The notes under the pieces were generated by a model. It was not told the origin of the DNA. It made no database searches and saw only the letters and a list, made by a program, of their open reading frames with translations. From the NCBI RefSeq assembly GCF_010983895.1, contig NZ_CP048836.1, positions 930,001 to 994,000 on the forward strand: DNA of 64,000 bases, given 5' to 3'. Position numbers and translations under genes: made by a program. This DNA is from Nitrogeniibacter mangrovi. GTDB lineage: Bacteria > Pseudomonadota > Gammaproteobacteria > Burkholderiales > Rhodocyclaceae. The first letter of the stretch is position 1. Every line of letters starts with the position of its first letter. Below, piece by piece: positions 37,807 through 46,650 of the stretch.

Positions 37807-39249
37807 ATGGCACTTCGCAATGCGGTACAGCTCATCGTGTATCCGGACCGGATCGGGCGCGATCTGGCGGACCTGGAAACCTTCCTCGACGGCCCGGTGG
37901 GCGAGGCCATCGGCGGCCTCCATCTGCTGCCGCCGTTCCCGTCCAACGCCGACGGCGGCTTCTCGCCGCTGACGCACCGGGAGATCGATCCGCGCTACGG
38001 CGACTGGAGCCAGGTGTCGCGGCTGGCCGCGCGCTTCGATCTGTGTCTGGATCTGGTGCTCAACCACATCGCCGATGAGTCCCCCGAGTTCAAGGACTAT
38101 GTGGCCAATCGGGCCGGATCGCCGTTCGCGCCGCTGTTCATCGACGTGGATGCGCTCGGCGAGATCACCAACGACGATCTGGCCAAGATCCACATCCGCA
38201 AGGAAAAGGAGCCGTTCCGGGAGGTGAGCTTCGGCGACGGCAGTCAGGGACGGGTGTGGTGCACCTTCACCGAACGGCAGATCGACCTCAACTATCGCGC
38301 CGCCGAGACCTTCGCGTTCATGGACGACAACCTGCGCTTCCTGACCGAGCGGGGGGTCAAGCTGTTCCGTCTCGACGCCTTCGGCTACACCACCAAGCAG
38401 ATCGGCACCAGCTGCTTCCTGGTGGAGCCTGAGGTATGGGCGATTCTGGAGTGGTTTCGCGACAAGGCGGGCGAGTATGGCGCCGAGGTGATGCCCGAGG
38501 TGCACGATCATCCCAGCTGGCAGTACGCCATCGCCGACCGCCACATGTGGTGCTACGGGTTTGCGCTGCCGCCGCTGGTGCTGTATTCGCTGCTCGATGC
38601 CGACAGCACCTATCTGAAGGGCTGGCTGCGCATGTGCCCGGCGCAGATGGTGACGGTGCTCGACACCCATGACGGCATCTGCATCCCCGACGTCGAGGGC
38701 ATCCTGCCGCCGGCCGCCATCGAGGCGCTCATCGCCAACGTTTCGGAGCGCAGCGCCGATCCCATCCTGCGCGGCTCGGCCGCCAATGTGCACAGCGTCG
38801 GTGCCATCTACCAGCTCACCTGCACCTTCTACGATGCGCTCAAGCGCGACGACGACGCCTACATCGCGGCGCGCGCCATCCAGCTGTTCGCGCCGGGCAT
38901 CCCGCAGATCTATTACGTGGGCCTGCTGGCGGGGGAGAACGACGAGGCGCTGATGACCACCACCGGCGAGCTGCGCGACATCAACCGGCACCATTACACC
39001 CTGGACGCGGCGAACATCGCGGTGGCGCAGCCGGTGGTGCAGCGCCTGCTCGTGCTCATGGCGCTGCGCAGCCACCACCCGGCCTTCGGCGGCGCCTTCG
39101 AGCTGAACTATTCGAACGAGTCGAGCGTGGATCTGGGCTGGCGCAACGGCGAGCATTTCTGTCGCGCGCTGGTGGACCTGCGTTTTCGCACCACCACCGT
39201 CACCCACAGCGATCCGGACGGGGGCGAGGTGGTCGAGTTCCGCGCCTGA
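37807..39249 (+). CDS. Sucrose-phosphorylase-like GH13 enzyme
   Basis: A 480-residue GH13 subfamily-18 type glycoside phosphorylase. The catalytic residues line up with bifidobacterial sucrose phosphorylase: nucleophile D190 (FRLDAFGY), acid/base E231 (MPEVHDH) and D289 (LDTHDG). The segment DGGFSPLTHREIDPRYGDW is also typical. It should split a glucosyl-fructose or glucosyl-glycerol(ate) bond with phosphate to give glucose-1-phosphate. The acceptor cannot be settled. No sugar transporter or kinase adjoins it. It is cytoplasmic. Confidence 0.85.
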   Translation: MALRNAVQLIVYPDRIGRDLADLETFLDGPVGEAIGGLHLLPPFPSNADGGFSPLTHREIDPRYGDWSQVSRLAARFDLCLDLVLNHIADESPEFKDYVANRAGSPFAPLFIDVDALGEITNDDLAKIHIRKEKEPFREVSFGDGSQGRVWCTFTERQIDLNYRAAETFAFMDDNLRFLTERGVKLFRLDAFGYTTKQIGTSCFLVEPEVWAILEWFRDKAGEYGAEVMPEVHDHPSWQYAIADRHMWCYGFALPPLVLYSLLDADSTYLKGWLRMCPAQMVTVLDTHDGICIPDVEGILPPAAIEALIANVSERSADPILRGSAANVHSVGAIYQLTCTFYDALKRDDDAYIAARAIQLFAPGIPQIYYVGLLAGENDEALMTTTGELRDINRHHYTLDAANIAVAQPVVQRLLVLMALRSHHPAFGGAFELNYSNESSVDLGWRNGEHFCRALVDLRFRTTTVTHSDPDGGEVVEFRA

Positions 39250-39261
39250 GGGCGAGGGGCT

Positions 39262-39279
39262 GGCGGGTTGAAACCCGCC
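39262..39279. terminator. Hairpin between convergent GH13 and thiD genes
   Basis: GGCGGGTT and AACCCGCC form an inverted repeat directly at the thiD stop, which can serve both strands. Confidence 0.5.
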
Positions 39280-40119
39280 CTAGGGGGTACGCCACAGGGC
39301 GTTCAGGTGATGCACCGGGCCATGGCCGTGGCCGACGGCCAGCTGGCCGGAGGTGGCAATGGCCTGGGCGAGCCAGCGGTGGGCGTCGCGCACCGCCGCC
39401 TCGACCGGATGCAGCTGATCGCCGCGCTGGGGCAGCAGGGCTGCGATGGCCGAGGACAGCGCGCAGCCGGTGCCGTGGGTGTTCTTGGTGTCCTGGCGGC
39501 GGCTGTGCAGCTCGATCATGCGGTCGCCGTCGAACAGCAGATCGGTCAGCTCGCTGCCGGGCAGGTGCCCGCCCTTGAGCAGCACCCAGCGCTGATCGCT
39601 CGTGGGCAGCAGCTCGCGCAGGCGCTCGGCGGCGCGATACATTTCCCGCACCGTCTCGGGGGCGCCCTGTTCGAGCAGCACGGCGGCTTCGGGCAGGTTG
39701 GGGGTGATCATGAACGCCTGCGGGAACAGGGCCTCGCGCAACATGGCGATGGCGGAGCGGGCGAGCAGATGGTCGCCGCTCTTGGCCACCATCACCGGAT
39801 CGAGCACCACGTTCCGCTGCGCCTCGCGGGCGAGCACGTCGGCCACGGTGGCGACCACCTCGGCGCCGCCGAGCATGCCGATCTTGACCGCCTGGAGCGG
39901 CACGTCGGCGAACAGGGTGTCGAGCTGCTGGCGCAGGAAGGCGACCGGCGGGACGTGCACGCCGGCGACCGCCTGGGTGTTCTGCGCCGTCAGCGCCGCC
40001 ACCACGCCGCAGCCGTAGGCGCCCAGGGCGCTGAAGGTCTTGATGTCGGCCAGCAGACCGGCCCCGCCCGAGGGGTCGACGCCGGCGATGCTCAGGACGT
40101 TGGGAATGCGCAGTGACAC
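39280..40119 (-). CDS. thiD: HMP/HMP-phosphate kinase ThiD
   Basis: A 279-residue ribokinase-fold enzyme that phosphorylates HMP and HMP-P in thiamine synthesis. Features are [20 protein letters not shown] at the N-terminus, [12 protein letters not shown], and the anion-hole motif [15 protein letters not shown]. It uses the product of ThiC. It is convergent with the GH13 gene and divergent from the carbonic anhydrase gene. Confidence 0.94.
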   Translation of the reverse strand: MSLRIPNVLSIAGVDPSGGAGLLADIKTFSALGAYGCGVVAALTAQNTQAVAGVHVPPVAFLRQQLDTLFADVPLQAVKIGMLGGAEVVATVADVLAREAQRNVVLDPVMVAKSGDHLLARSAIAMLREALFPQAFMITPNLPEAAVLLEQGAPETVREMYRAAERLRELLPTSDQRWVLLKGGHLPGSELTDLLFDGDRMIELHSRRQDTKNTHGTGCALSSAIAALLPQRGDQLHPVEAAVRDAHRWLAQAIATSGQLAVGHGHGPVHHLNALWRTP

Positions 40120-40205
40120 GGGGCTCTCCAGTTCAAGAATTCGTCTCGGGTGCCGAAACAGGGATTATCCCTTCGATTGGAAGTAACCGGCACCCGGTGA
40201 CCGAC

Positions 40206-41783
40206 ATGAAACCACGCATTCTCCTGGCGGCGCTGGCCGCAACAGTGGCGCTGCCGGCGGCAGCGGCCGACTGGACCATGATCGTCAAGGATCGCACCCG
40301 CCGCATCGAGATCGACCGCGACAGCATCCTGCAGTCCGACCCGGGCACCAAGGTGGCCTGGGGGCGCATCGTGCTGTCGAAAGCGGATGCGGACGAAGCC
40401 GGCTATGCGACCGTCAAGGCGCTCAACCGTTACGACTGTCGTCAGCGCAGTTTTGCGACGGTCAAGCGGGTGTACCTGGATGCGGAAAGCCGCGTGATCC
40501 GCGAGGAGCGGGTGATCGAGCAGCGCCCCATCGAGGTCAATCCGCGCAGCGTGGACGAGCGCCTGTGGCGCGAGGTGTGCAAGCCGCCGTCCGTGAAGGA
40601 TCTGGCCGAGGTGGCCCGCGAGGCGGGGCGCGTCGCCGCGGCGGCGCAGGGCGACACGTCGGTGCGTCATGCCGACATGGCGGATGTGGAGCAGGATGCG
40701 CCCAAGCTGCTGACGACGGCGGAGACCGCGCACGAGGTGCCCGGCGCCGAGCCGCCCGCCGCGACCGAACCGCCCCACGAGACCGTCACCGAAGGGACCA
40801 TCAACCTGCCCGCACGGCCGCAGATCGCCCTGCCGGCGCGGCCGCCCAAGGCGGCGGACCCTGCAGCCGGCGCCAAGGATGCGCCCGGCCACGATGTGGC
40901 CACCCGGCCGATGCCCGCTGAAGCACCGACTCATGCCGTGGCGCCCGTGCCGAGCGCGGCGAAACCGGTGGCGCACACGCCACGCCCGGTCGCCCGGACC
41001 AGGCACGCGAGCACGACGCACAAGAAGAAGTCGCCGATCGTCAAGGTCGCCATGAAGGAAAAGGCCCACGAGCCGGCCGAGGCCGACATGGCGCTGGCGC
41101 ACAAGGACTTTCACTGGTCCTACGAGGGCGAGACCGGCCCGGCGAACTGGGGCAAGCTCAATCCCGCGTGGAAGACCTGCGACACCGGCAAGCGCCAGTC
41201 GCCCATCGACATCCGTGACGGCATCGGCGTGGACCTGCCGCCGATCAAGTTCGAGTACCTGCCGACCTACTTCCGCATCCTCAACAACGGCCATACCGTC
41301 AAGGTCAGTGTCGGGCAGGGCTCGCGCATCACCGTGATGGGCCGTACCTTCGATCTGGTCCAGTTCCATTTCCACCGGCCTTCGGAGGAGCGCGTGAACG
41401 GGCGCGGATTCGAGATGGTGGCGCATCTGGTGCATCGGGATCTCGACGGCCGTCTGGCCGTGGTGGCGGTGCTGATCGAGCGCGGCCAGCCGAGCAACCT
41501 GGTGCAGGCCCTGTGGAACAACCTGCCGCTCGAGCAGCACGACGATTACGCGCCGCCGGATGTGTCGATCGATCCGAACGACCTGCTGCCCAAGGATCGT
41601 TCCTATTACACCTACATGGGCTCGCTGACCACGCCGCCGTGCAGCGAGGACGTGCTGTGGATGGTGATGAAGCAGCCGATCCAGCTTTCGCCGGAGCAGA
41701 TCGCCATCTTCGCGCGCCTGTATCCGCACAATGCGCGCCCGGTGCAACCGGACAATGGCCGCCTGATCAAGGCGTCGCGCTGA
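40206..41783 (+). CDS. Secreted alpha-carbonic anhydrase fused to an N-terminal adhesin-E-like domain
   Basis: A 525-residue exported protein. The signal peptide is [16 protein letters not shown]. Residues 22-125 form a small domain ([33 protein letters not shown]) like the surface-adhesin protein E fold. A Pro/Ala-rich, partly basic linker covers about 130-290. From about 300 an alpha-carbonic anhydrase domain follows, with zinc ligands H388 and H390 ([10 protein letters not shown]) and H407 (VAHLVHRD), and TTPPCSEDV. It should hydrate CO2 in the periplasm. Typical bacterial alpha-CAs are about 250 residues, so the N-terminal half is extra. The ATG at 40206 starts the signal peptide. Confidence 0.88.
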   Translation: MKPRILLAALAATVALPAAAADWTMIVKDRTRRIEIDRDSILQSDPGTKVAWGRIVLSKADADEAGYATVKALNRYDCRQRSFATVKRVYLDAESRVIREERVIEQRPIEVNPRSVDERLWREVCKPPSVKDLAEVAREAGRVAAAAQGDTSVRHADMADVEQDAPKLLTTAETAHEVPGAEPPAATEPPHETVTEGTINLPARPQIALPARPPKAADPAAGAKDAPGHDVATRPMPAEAPTHAVAPVPSAAKPVAHTPRPVARTRHASTTHKKKSPIVKVAMKEKAHEPAEADMALAHKDFHWSYEGETGPANWGKLNPAWKTCDTGKRQSPIDIRDGIGVDLPPIKFEYLPTYFRILNNGHTVKVSVGQGSRITVMGRTFDLVQFHFHRPSEERVNGRGFEMVAHLVHRDLDGRLAVVAVLIERGQPSNLVQALWNNLPLEQHDDYAPPDVSIDPNDLLPKDRSYYTYMGSLTTPPCSEDVLWMVMKQPIQLSPEQIAIFARLYPHNARPVQPDNGRLIKASR

Positions 41784-41798
41784 GTTTCTTCTTCGCGG

Positions 41799-41830
41799 CA
41801 AGACGGCGGGCCTCGGTCCGCCGTCTTGCG
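41799..41830. terminator. Bidirectional hairpin between carbonic anhydrase and MocR genes
   Basis: GCAAGACGGCGG and CCGCCGTCTTGC form a perfect 12-bp stem with an eight-base loop in the 48-base convergent gap. Confidence 0.7.
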
Positions 41831-41831
41831 T

Positions 41832-43238
41832 TCACGCGCGGGCGAAGGCTTCGTCCAGGAAACGTTCCAGCCTCGGCTCGCTGCTGAAGGCGACGTTGAA
41901 GCGCAGCCAGGGGCTCGCCTGCATCTGCGGGCGGAACACCTTGCCCGGCGCCAGCATGATGCGCGCCTCCGCCGCGCGCGAGGCCAGCGGTGCGGAATCC
42001 TCGATGTGCGGTGCCCGACCCCACAGGAACAGGCCCCCCTTGGGTTCGAGAAACACCTCCATGCCCAGGCGCTCGAGCAGGCGCAGGGCATCTGCCGAGG
42101 CCTGCGCGAGGCGGCCGTGCAGGCGCTCGACATACTTGCGGTAGTGGCCGTCGGTGAGCATCTGGTAGACCAGCTGTTCGGTGAATTCGGAGCTGCTCAC
42201 CGCGGTGAGCGTCTTCACGTCGGTGAACTGGGCGATCAGGTCCGGGCGCGCCGCCATGAAACCCACCCGCAGGCTGCCCGACAGGGTCTTGGTGAAACTG
42301 CCCACATAGATGACCCGGTCGAGCTGGTCCAGATTGGCCAGCCGGGTGGTGGCATGCGGATGCAGGTCGGCGTAGGTGTCGTCCTCGATGACCAGGAAGT
42401 CGTGCCGGTTGGCCAGCTGCAGCAGGCGGAAGGCGGCGGCCGGCGACAGGTTGGCGCCGGTCGGGTTGTGCAGCACCGAGTGGGTGAAGAACACCTTCGG
42501 GCGATGGATCTCCAGCAGTGCTTCGAGGGTGTCGATGTCGGGCCCGTCGGCGCCGCGCGGCACCCCCACCAGCTTGGCGCCGATCAGGCGCAGATTGCCG
42601 AAGAAGTTGAAATAGCCCGGATCGTCCACGAACACCGTATCGCCCGGTTTGAGCAGGTGGCGCGCGGCGATGTCGAGGGCCTGGGTGGCGCCGTGGGTCA
42701 GCAGGATCTGCTCCGGCGGGGCGCCGATGCCGAACTCCGCGAGGCGGATCTGCAACTGCTGGCGCAGCGGCAGGTAGCCCTGGGCGCTGCCGTAGCTGGT
42801 GACACGGGCGTCGGCACGGCGCCCGAGGGTGCGCAGGTGGCGGCGCAAGCCTTCCTGGTCGAGCCATTCGGCGGGCAGCCAGCCGGCGCTGGCCTTGAGC
42901 ACGTCGGGCGAGTCGTCGAGCGCCTGGCGCATGAGCCAGGCCACGTCCACGGCCTGCTCGGCAATCACCGGGCGCTGCCGGCTGGGCGTGGGGACGCGCT
43001 GCGGCGCCACGTAGAAACCCGAGCCGCGCCGCGATTGCAGATAGCCCAGCGCCACCAGACGGTCGTAGGCCTCGACCACGGTGAACCGGCTGATCTGCTG
43101 CGTCTGCGCCAGCTTGCGGATCGGCGGCAGACGCATGCCCGGGCGCAGGATGCGGTCGTCCACCTGATGACGCACGGCCTGCACGATCTGTTCGACCAGC
43201 GGGACGGGCAGGTCGGGGTCGATGCTCAGTTGCAGCAT
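41832..43238 (-). CDS. MocR-type GntR regulator with aminotransferase domain
   Basis: A 468-residue MocR protein: an N-terminal winged helix (VEQIVQAVRHQVDDRIL, PPIRKLAQTQQISRFTVVEAYDRL) and a fold-type I aminotransferase domain from about 100 with the PLP lysine in SFTKTLSGSLRVGF and the DDPGYF and HNPTGAN motifs. MocR regulators bind PLP or PLP-amine adducts and control amino-acid, amine or PLP genes. The ATG at 43238 follows GGAGACC. It faces the small lipoprotein gene at 43391, and a TAAGTGTCA direct repeat lies between. Confidence 0.9.
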   Translation of the reverse strand: MLQLSIDPDLPVPLVEQIVQAVRHQVDDRILRPGMRLPPIRKLAQTQQISRFTVVEAYDRLVALGYLQSRRGSGFYVAPQRVPTPSRQRPVIAEQAVDVAWLMRQALDDSPDVLKASAGWLPAEWLDQEGLRRHLRTLGRRADARVTSYGSAQGYLPLRQQLQIRLAEFGIGAPPEQILLTHGATQALDIAARHLLKPGDTVFVDDPGYFNFFGNLRLIGAKLVGVPRGADGPDIDTLEALLEIHRPKVFFTHSVLHNPTGANLSPAAAFRLLQLANRHDFLVIEDDTYADLHPHATTRLANLDQLDRVIYVGSFTKTLSGSLRVGFMAARPDLIAQFTDVKTLTAVSSSEFTEQLVYQMLTDGHYRKYVERLHGRLAQASADALRLLERLGMEVFLEPKGGLFLWGRAPHIEDSAPLASRAAEARIMLAPGKVFRPQMQASPWLRFNVAFSSEPRLERFLDEAFARA

Positions 43239-43338
43239 GGCGGAGGTCTCCGGTGGGGCGTTCGGTCCAGGGTTGTACCGGTCGATCGGCCAATACGGCG
43301 CCGCGCGCGACACCCTGGATTGTCGCTGATCCGACCGT

Positions 43339-43379
43339 TAAGTGTCAGATATTGTCTTGCTCATGGTCGATAAGTGTCA
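43339..43379. promoter_or_regulatory. Direct repeat, candidate MocR operator
   Basis: TAAGTGTCA occurs at 43339-43347 and 43371-43379, 32 bases apart, or about three helix turns on one face. MocR proteins are known to bind direct repeats. The second copy touches the ribosome site of the lipoprotein gene. Confidence 0.55.
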
Positions 43380-43390
43380 AGGAGCGCACC

Positions 43391-43756
43391 ATGAACGGAA
43401 TCTTCAGGTTGGCCACGGTGCTGGCGGCAGCGCTGGTGCTCGCGGCCTGTGGGCGGAACACGGCGTCCCCGGGCGGGGTTGTCGAGGTGGCCCAGGGACG
43501 TGTCGTCTACAAGGTGTCCGCCGACGGCAAGCGGCTCGAGGCCTATGCCGCGCGTAACGGCGTTACGCCCCTGGGCAGCATTGCCTTGCCGCCGGGGGCG
43601 ATCTGGTCGGTGGCGAACGGGGCCGACGGGCGCAAGGTCTGGATTCACGGCCGCAACGTGGTGATGCTGGTCGACACCCGCACGTGGACCGAAGTGGCGC
43701 GGTGGAACCGCGACGACGGTGCGCCGACCCGGCTGGCGGGGCCGGTGGCGCAGTGA
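43391..43756 (+). CDS. Small lipoprotein, unknown function
   Basis: A 121-residue protein with a lipoprotein signal (FRLATVLAAALVLAACG, lipidated Cys at 20). The rest has two beta-propeller-like strands (GRVVYKVSADGKRLEAY, SVANGADGRKVWIHG) but no family I can name. The ATG follows AAGGAG and the TAAGTGTCA repeat. It is divergent from the MocR gene and may be its target. Confidence 0.72.
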   Translation: MNGIFRLATVLAAALVLAACGRNTASPGGVVEVAQGRVVYKVSADGKRLEAYAARNGVTPLGSIALPPGAIWSVANGADGRKVWIHGRNVVMLVDTRTWTEVARWNRDDGAPTRLAGPVAQ

Positions 43757-43815
43757 GCTCGGTGGCGGGCGCGCCAGCGGGTGATATATTGCTGCCATCC
43801 TTCACAGGGGGCGGC

Positions 43816-44685
43816 ATGATCAATGTATCCGCGGACGAACTGGCGTCGATCATCAAGCAGATCGATGCGGCGCTCGCCCATCACGAGGCATGGCGCGAGG
43901 TGCTGCATCGGGTCCTGATCTGCAGGCTGCCCGCACCCGCGAGCGAAATGGGCAGCGCGCCCCACGAACACTGCGAGTTCGGCCGCTGGTTGTACAGCCC
44001 CGCCAATGCGCACCTGCGTGCGCTGCCCGCGTTTCGTACGATCGAGGCGCTCCATGCCGGCATGCATGCGAAAGCGCACGCCTTGTATGAACTGCGCCTG
44101 GGCGGACATGTGGTCTCGCTGGAGGCCTTCGACGCCTACGCGCAGGTCGCCGAAGCGTTCCGCGACGAAATGGCGGCGCTGCGCGCACGGGTCAGATATA
44201 CGCTCGACAACCTCGATCCGCTCACCGGCGTGTTCATCCAGCGCCGCCTGATCGGTGAGCTCGAGTCGGCCCTGCAGCGCCTGCGTGATGCCGGAGAGCC
44301 TTGTGGCTTGCTGCTGTTCGAGGTGGATCTGAAGGCGATCAACCATAGCCGCGGACTGGGCGCGGGCGACGCGGTGCTGTGCGCGGCGATCGGGCAGGTG
44401 CGCGAAGCGCTGGCGAGCCGGGATCGTATCTTCCGCCTGGTGGCGGCGCAGTTCCTCGTCTGTCTGCCGGGGCGGAGCGTTGATGACGTGAACGCGCTCG
44501 CGCGGGACATCCGCGAGCGCATCCGCGTGGCGGTGGCCGGTACCCTCGACGATGAACGCCAGACGGCTGCCATTCGGCATGCGGCGATGGCACTGCAGGC
44601 CGGTGTGCCGGTGCAGGCCCAGCTGGACGAGGCTCTGGGCCGACTTGCGGTCGCGTCGGACCGGGAGATGCCGGCCTCGGCTTAG
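43816..44685 (+). CDS. CZB zinc-sensor protein with degenerate GGDEF domain
   Basis: A 289-residue protein organised like the diguanylate cyclase DgcZ. The N-terminal CZB domain has the zinc ligands in place: H22 or H23, C53 (HEHCEFGRWLY), H80 and H84 (HAGMHAKAHAL). A GGDEF-type domain follows from about 135 (LDPLTGVFIQRRLIGELE). The active-site loop that should read GGDEF is VAAQF (209-213, in FRLVAAQFLVCL), so cyclase activity is probably lost. It may act as a zinc-responsive binding partner. The ATG at 43816 follows a GGGGGCGG stretch. Confidence 0.82.
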   Translation: MINVSADELASIIKQIDAALAHHEAWREVLHRVLICRLPAPASEMGSAPHEHCEFGRWLYSPANAHLRALPAFRTIEALHAGMHAKAHALYELRLGGHVVSLEAFDAYAQVAEAFRDEMAALRARVRYTLDNLDPLTGVFIQRRLIGELESALQRLRDAGEPCGLLLFEVDLKAINHSRGLGAGDAVLCAAIGQVREALASRDRIFRLVAAQFLVCLPGRSVDDVNALARDIRERIRVAVAGTLDDERQTAAIRHAAMALQAGVPVQAQLDEALGRLAVASDREMPASA

Positions 44686-44800
44686 GCGCGTTACCCGGGG
44701 CGCTGCCAGGTGGGCGTCCACGCCCGGTAGGCGCCCCGATCACGGCAGGTCCGGCGCTGCTGTGCCCCTGCTTCGCGTCTGCCCCTCATGAGAAAAGGCA

Positions 44801-44843
44801 TTGCATCCGACGCACTTTTCTCTATACTGACTAACCGGTCAGT
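44801..44843 (+). promoter_or_regulatory. TetR promoter and operator
   Basis: A -35 TTGCAT (44801-44806) and -10 TATACT (44823-44828) with 16-base spacing overlap an inverted repeat ACTGAC-N6-GTCAGT (44826-44843). A TetR dimer here would block its own operon's promoter. Confidence 0.75.
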
Positions 44844-44902
44844 AATTAATACGAAATGGATATCGCCTGCCGCCGAACGGCGGCGTACACCATGGAACGT
44901 GC

Positions 44903-45559
44903 ATGACGAATGAAGCGCAAAGGCCCGCGGCGCGGCGGCGACGCAAGGAAGCCCGGCCGCAGGAGCTGACGGCGGCGGCGCTGTCGCTGTTCGTCGAGAA
45001 GGGCTTCGCGGCGACGCGGCTCGACGAGGTCGCGGCGCGTGCCGGTGTCTCCAAGGGCACCCTGTATCTGTATTTCGACAGCAAGGAGGCGTTGTTCCTC
45101 GCCGTTATCCGCGAGGGCATCCTGCCCGTGCTCGACGAGGGCCGGCGCATGCTGGCGGAACACGCCGACGATCCGGTGGCGGCCCTGCGCGCCTATATCC
45201 GCGGTTGGTGGTCGATGCTCGGCGATACGCCCTACGGGGGGGTCCCCAAACTGATGATGTCGGAGGCGCAGAACTTCCCCGAGGTGGCGAACTTCTACCT
45301 CACCGAGGTCATTCAGCCCGGCCGCGCGCTGCTGCAGGAAATCATCGAGCGCGGCGTCGCCGGCGGTGTGTTCCGGCCGGTGGATTCCAAACTCATTACC
45401 CACATCCTCATGGCGCCCATGTTGCATCTGGCCCTGTGGCGGCACTCGTTCGCGGCGTGCTGTCAGGTGCCCGACATGCAGGCGGACGACTATCTCGACG
45501 AGTACTTCCGTTTGCTGGTCCATGGGTTGCTGGTGCACGACAAGGAGCCGAACCCATGA
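44903..45559 (+). CDS. TetR-family repressor of the RND efflux operon
   Basis: A 218-residue TetR regulator. The N-terminal helix-turn-helix is clear (AALSLFVEKGFAATRLDEVAA, SKGTLYLYFDSKEALF), preceded by a basic arm (ARRRRKEARPQ). The C-terminal ligand domain has the TetR_C form seen with RND pumps (PYGGVPKLMMSEAQNFPEV). Its stop overlaps the next gene (ATGA), so it is co-transcribed with the pump it probably represses. The palindrome on its promoter predicts autorepression. Ligand unknown. Confidence 0.9.
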   Translation: MTNEAQRPAARRRRKEARPQELTAAALSLFVEKGFAATRLDEVAARAGVSKGTLYLYFDSKEALFLAVIREGILPVLDEGRRMLAEHADDPVAALRAYIRGWWSMLGDTPYGGVPKLMMSEAQNFPEVANFYLTEVIQPGRALLQEIIERGVAGGVFRPVDSKLITHILMAPMLHLALWRHSFAACCQVPDMQADDYLDEYFRLLVHGLLVHDKEPNP

Positions 45560-46650
45560 GAGCAGGCATGATGGTGGCGGGGCTTGCGGCCCTGCTGGTG
45601 GCGGGGTGCGCGCAGGAGGCGCCACCGACATCGACGGTGGCGACCGTGTTGGTGCAGACCGTGGGCGACGCGGCCGGCGAGCAGGTGAAGGCGTTTACCG
45701 GCGAGGTGGTGCCGCGCCATGCGTCCGAGCTGGGCTTCCGGGTCGGCGGCAAGATGATCGCGCGTGAGGTGGATGTGGGCGACACGGTGCGTCGCGGGCA
45801 GGTGCTGGCCCGGCTCGACGGCAGCGACCTGCAGCTGAGCGTGAGCGCGGCGCGTGCCCAGGTGGCCGCGGCGCAGTCCGATCTGGCGCTGGCGCGTAGC
45901 GAACTGGCGCGCGTGGAGGCCCTGCGCCAGCAGAATTTCGTGAGTGATTCGGCGGTCGATGCCCGGCGCACCCAGGCCGAGGCGGCGACCGCGCGCCTGC
46001 GCGAGGCCCGCGCGCAACTCGCCCTGGCGCAGAACCAGACCGCCTACACGACCCTCAACGCCGACGCCGACGGGGTGGTCACGGCGGTGCATGCCGATGC
46101 CGGTCAGGTGCTGTCCGCGGGCATGCCGGTGGTGACGGTGGCGCGCGACGGTGAGCGCGAGGTGCGCATCAACGTGCCCGAGGGCTTGCAGAAGCGCGTC
46201 GCGGCCGGGCGCGCCGCCAAGGTGACCCTGTGGGCCGACCGCGACGCCTGGCTGAGCGGGCGGGTGCGCGAGGTGGCGCCGGCGGCCGATGCGACGACGC
46301 GCACCTACGCGGTCAAGGTGACGGTGGATGCGACCGCCGAGGCCCTGCCGCTGGGCGCCACCGCCACCGTGCTGTTCGATGGTGGCGCACAGCCCGGCGT
46401 GCGGGTGCCCTTGCGGGCGGTGGGCGAACGCGACGGGGTGCCGGTGGCCTGGGTGCTCGACAGTGACCGCAAGACGGTCAATCCGGTGCAAGTCACCGTG
46501 GCCCGTTTCGACGAGGCCGGCGCGGTGGTCAGCGAAGGCTTGGCGCCGGGGACCCAGGTGGTGGTGGCGGGCATCCACCTGCTCAATCCGGGGCAGGTGG
46601 TCGAGCCGGTGCGCGCGAGCGCGCCGGTGGCGCTGGATGCCGCCCGATGA
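45556..46650 (+). CDS. RND efflux periplasmic adaptor (membrane fusion lipoprotein)
   Basis: A 364-residue adaptor with a lipoprotein signal (GLAALLVAGC, Cys at 18), a barrel-sandwich (LGFRVGGKMIAREVDVGDTVRRG), an alpha-helical hairpin (about 95-155, rich in Ala and Arg, heptad-like) and a beta-barrel domain. It links the inner-membrane pump at 46647 to an outer-membrane channel, possibly the TolC at 50901. Overlaps both neighbours by four bases. Confidence 0.9.
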   Translation: MRAGMMVAGLAALLVAGCAQEAPPTSTVATVLVQTVGDAAGEQVKAFTGEVVPRHASELGFRVGGKMIAREVDVGDTVRRGQVLARLDGSDLQLSVSAARAQVAAAQSDLALARSELARVEALRQQNFVSDSAVDARRTQAEAATARLREARAQLALAQNQTAYTTLNADADGVVTAVHADAGQVLSAGMPVVTVARDGEREVRINVPEGLQKRVAAGRAAKVTLWADRDAWLSGRVREVAPAADATTRTYAVKVTVDATAEALPLGATATVLFDGGAQPGVRVPLRAVGERDGVPVAWVLDSDRKTVNPVQVTVARFDEAGAVVSEGLAPGTQVVVAGIHLLNPGQVVEPVRASAPVALDAAR

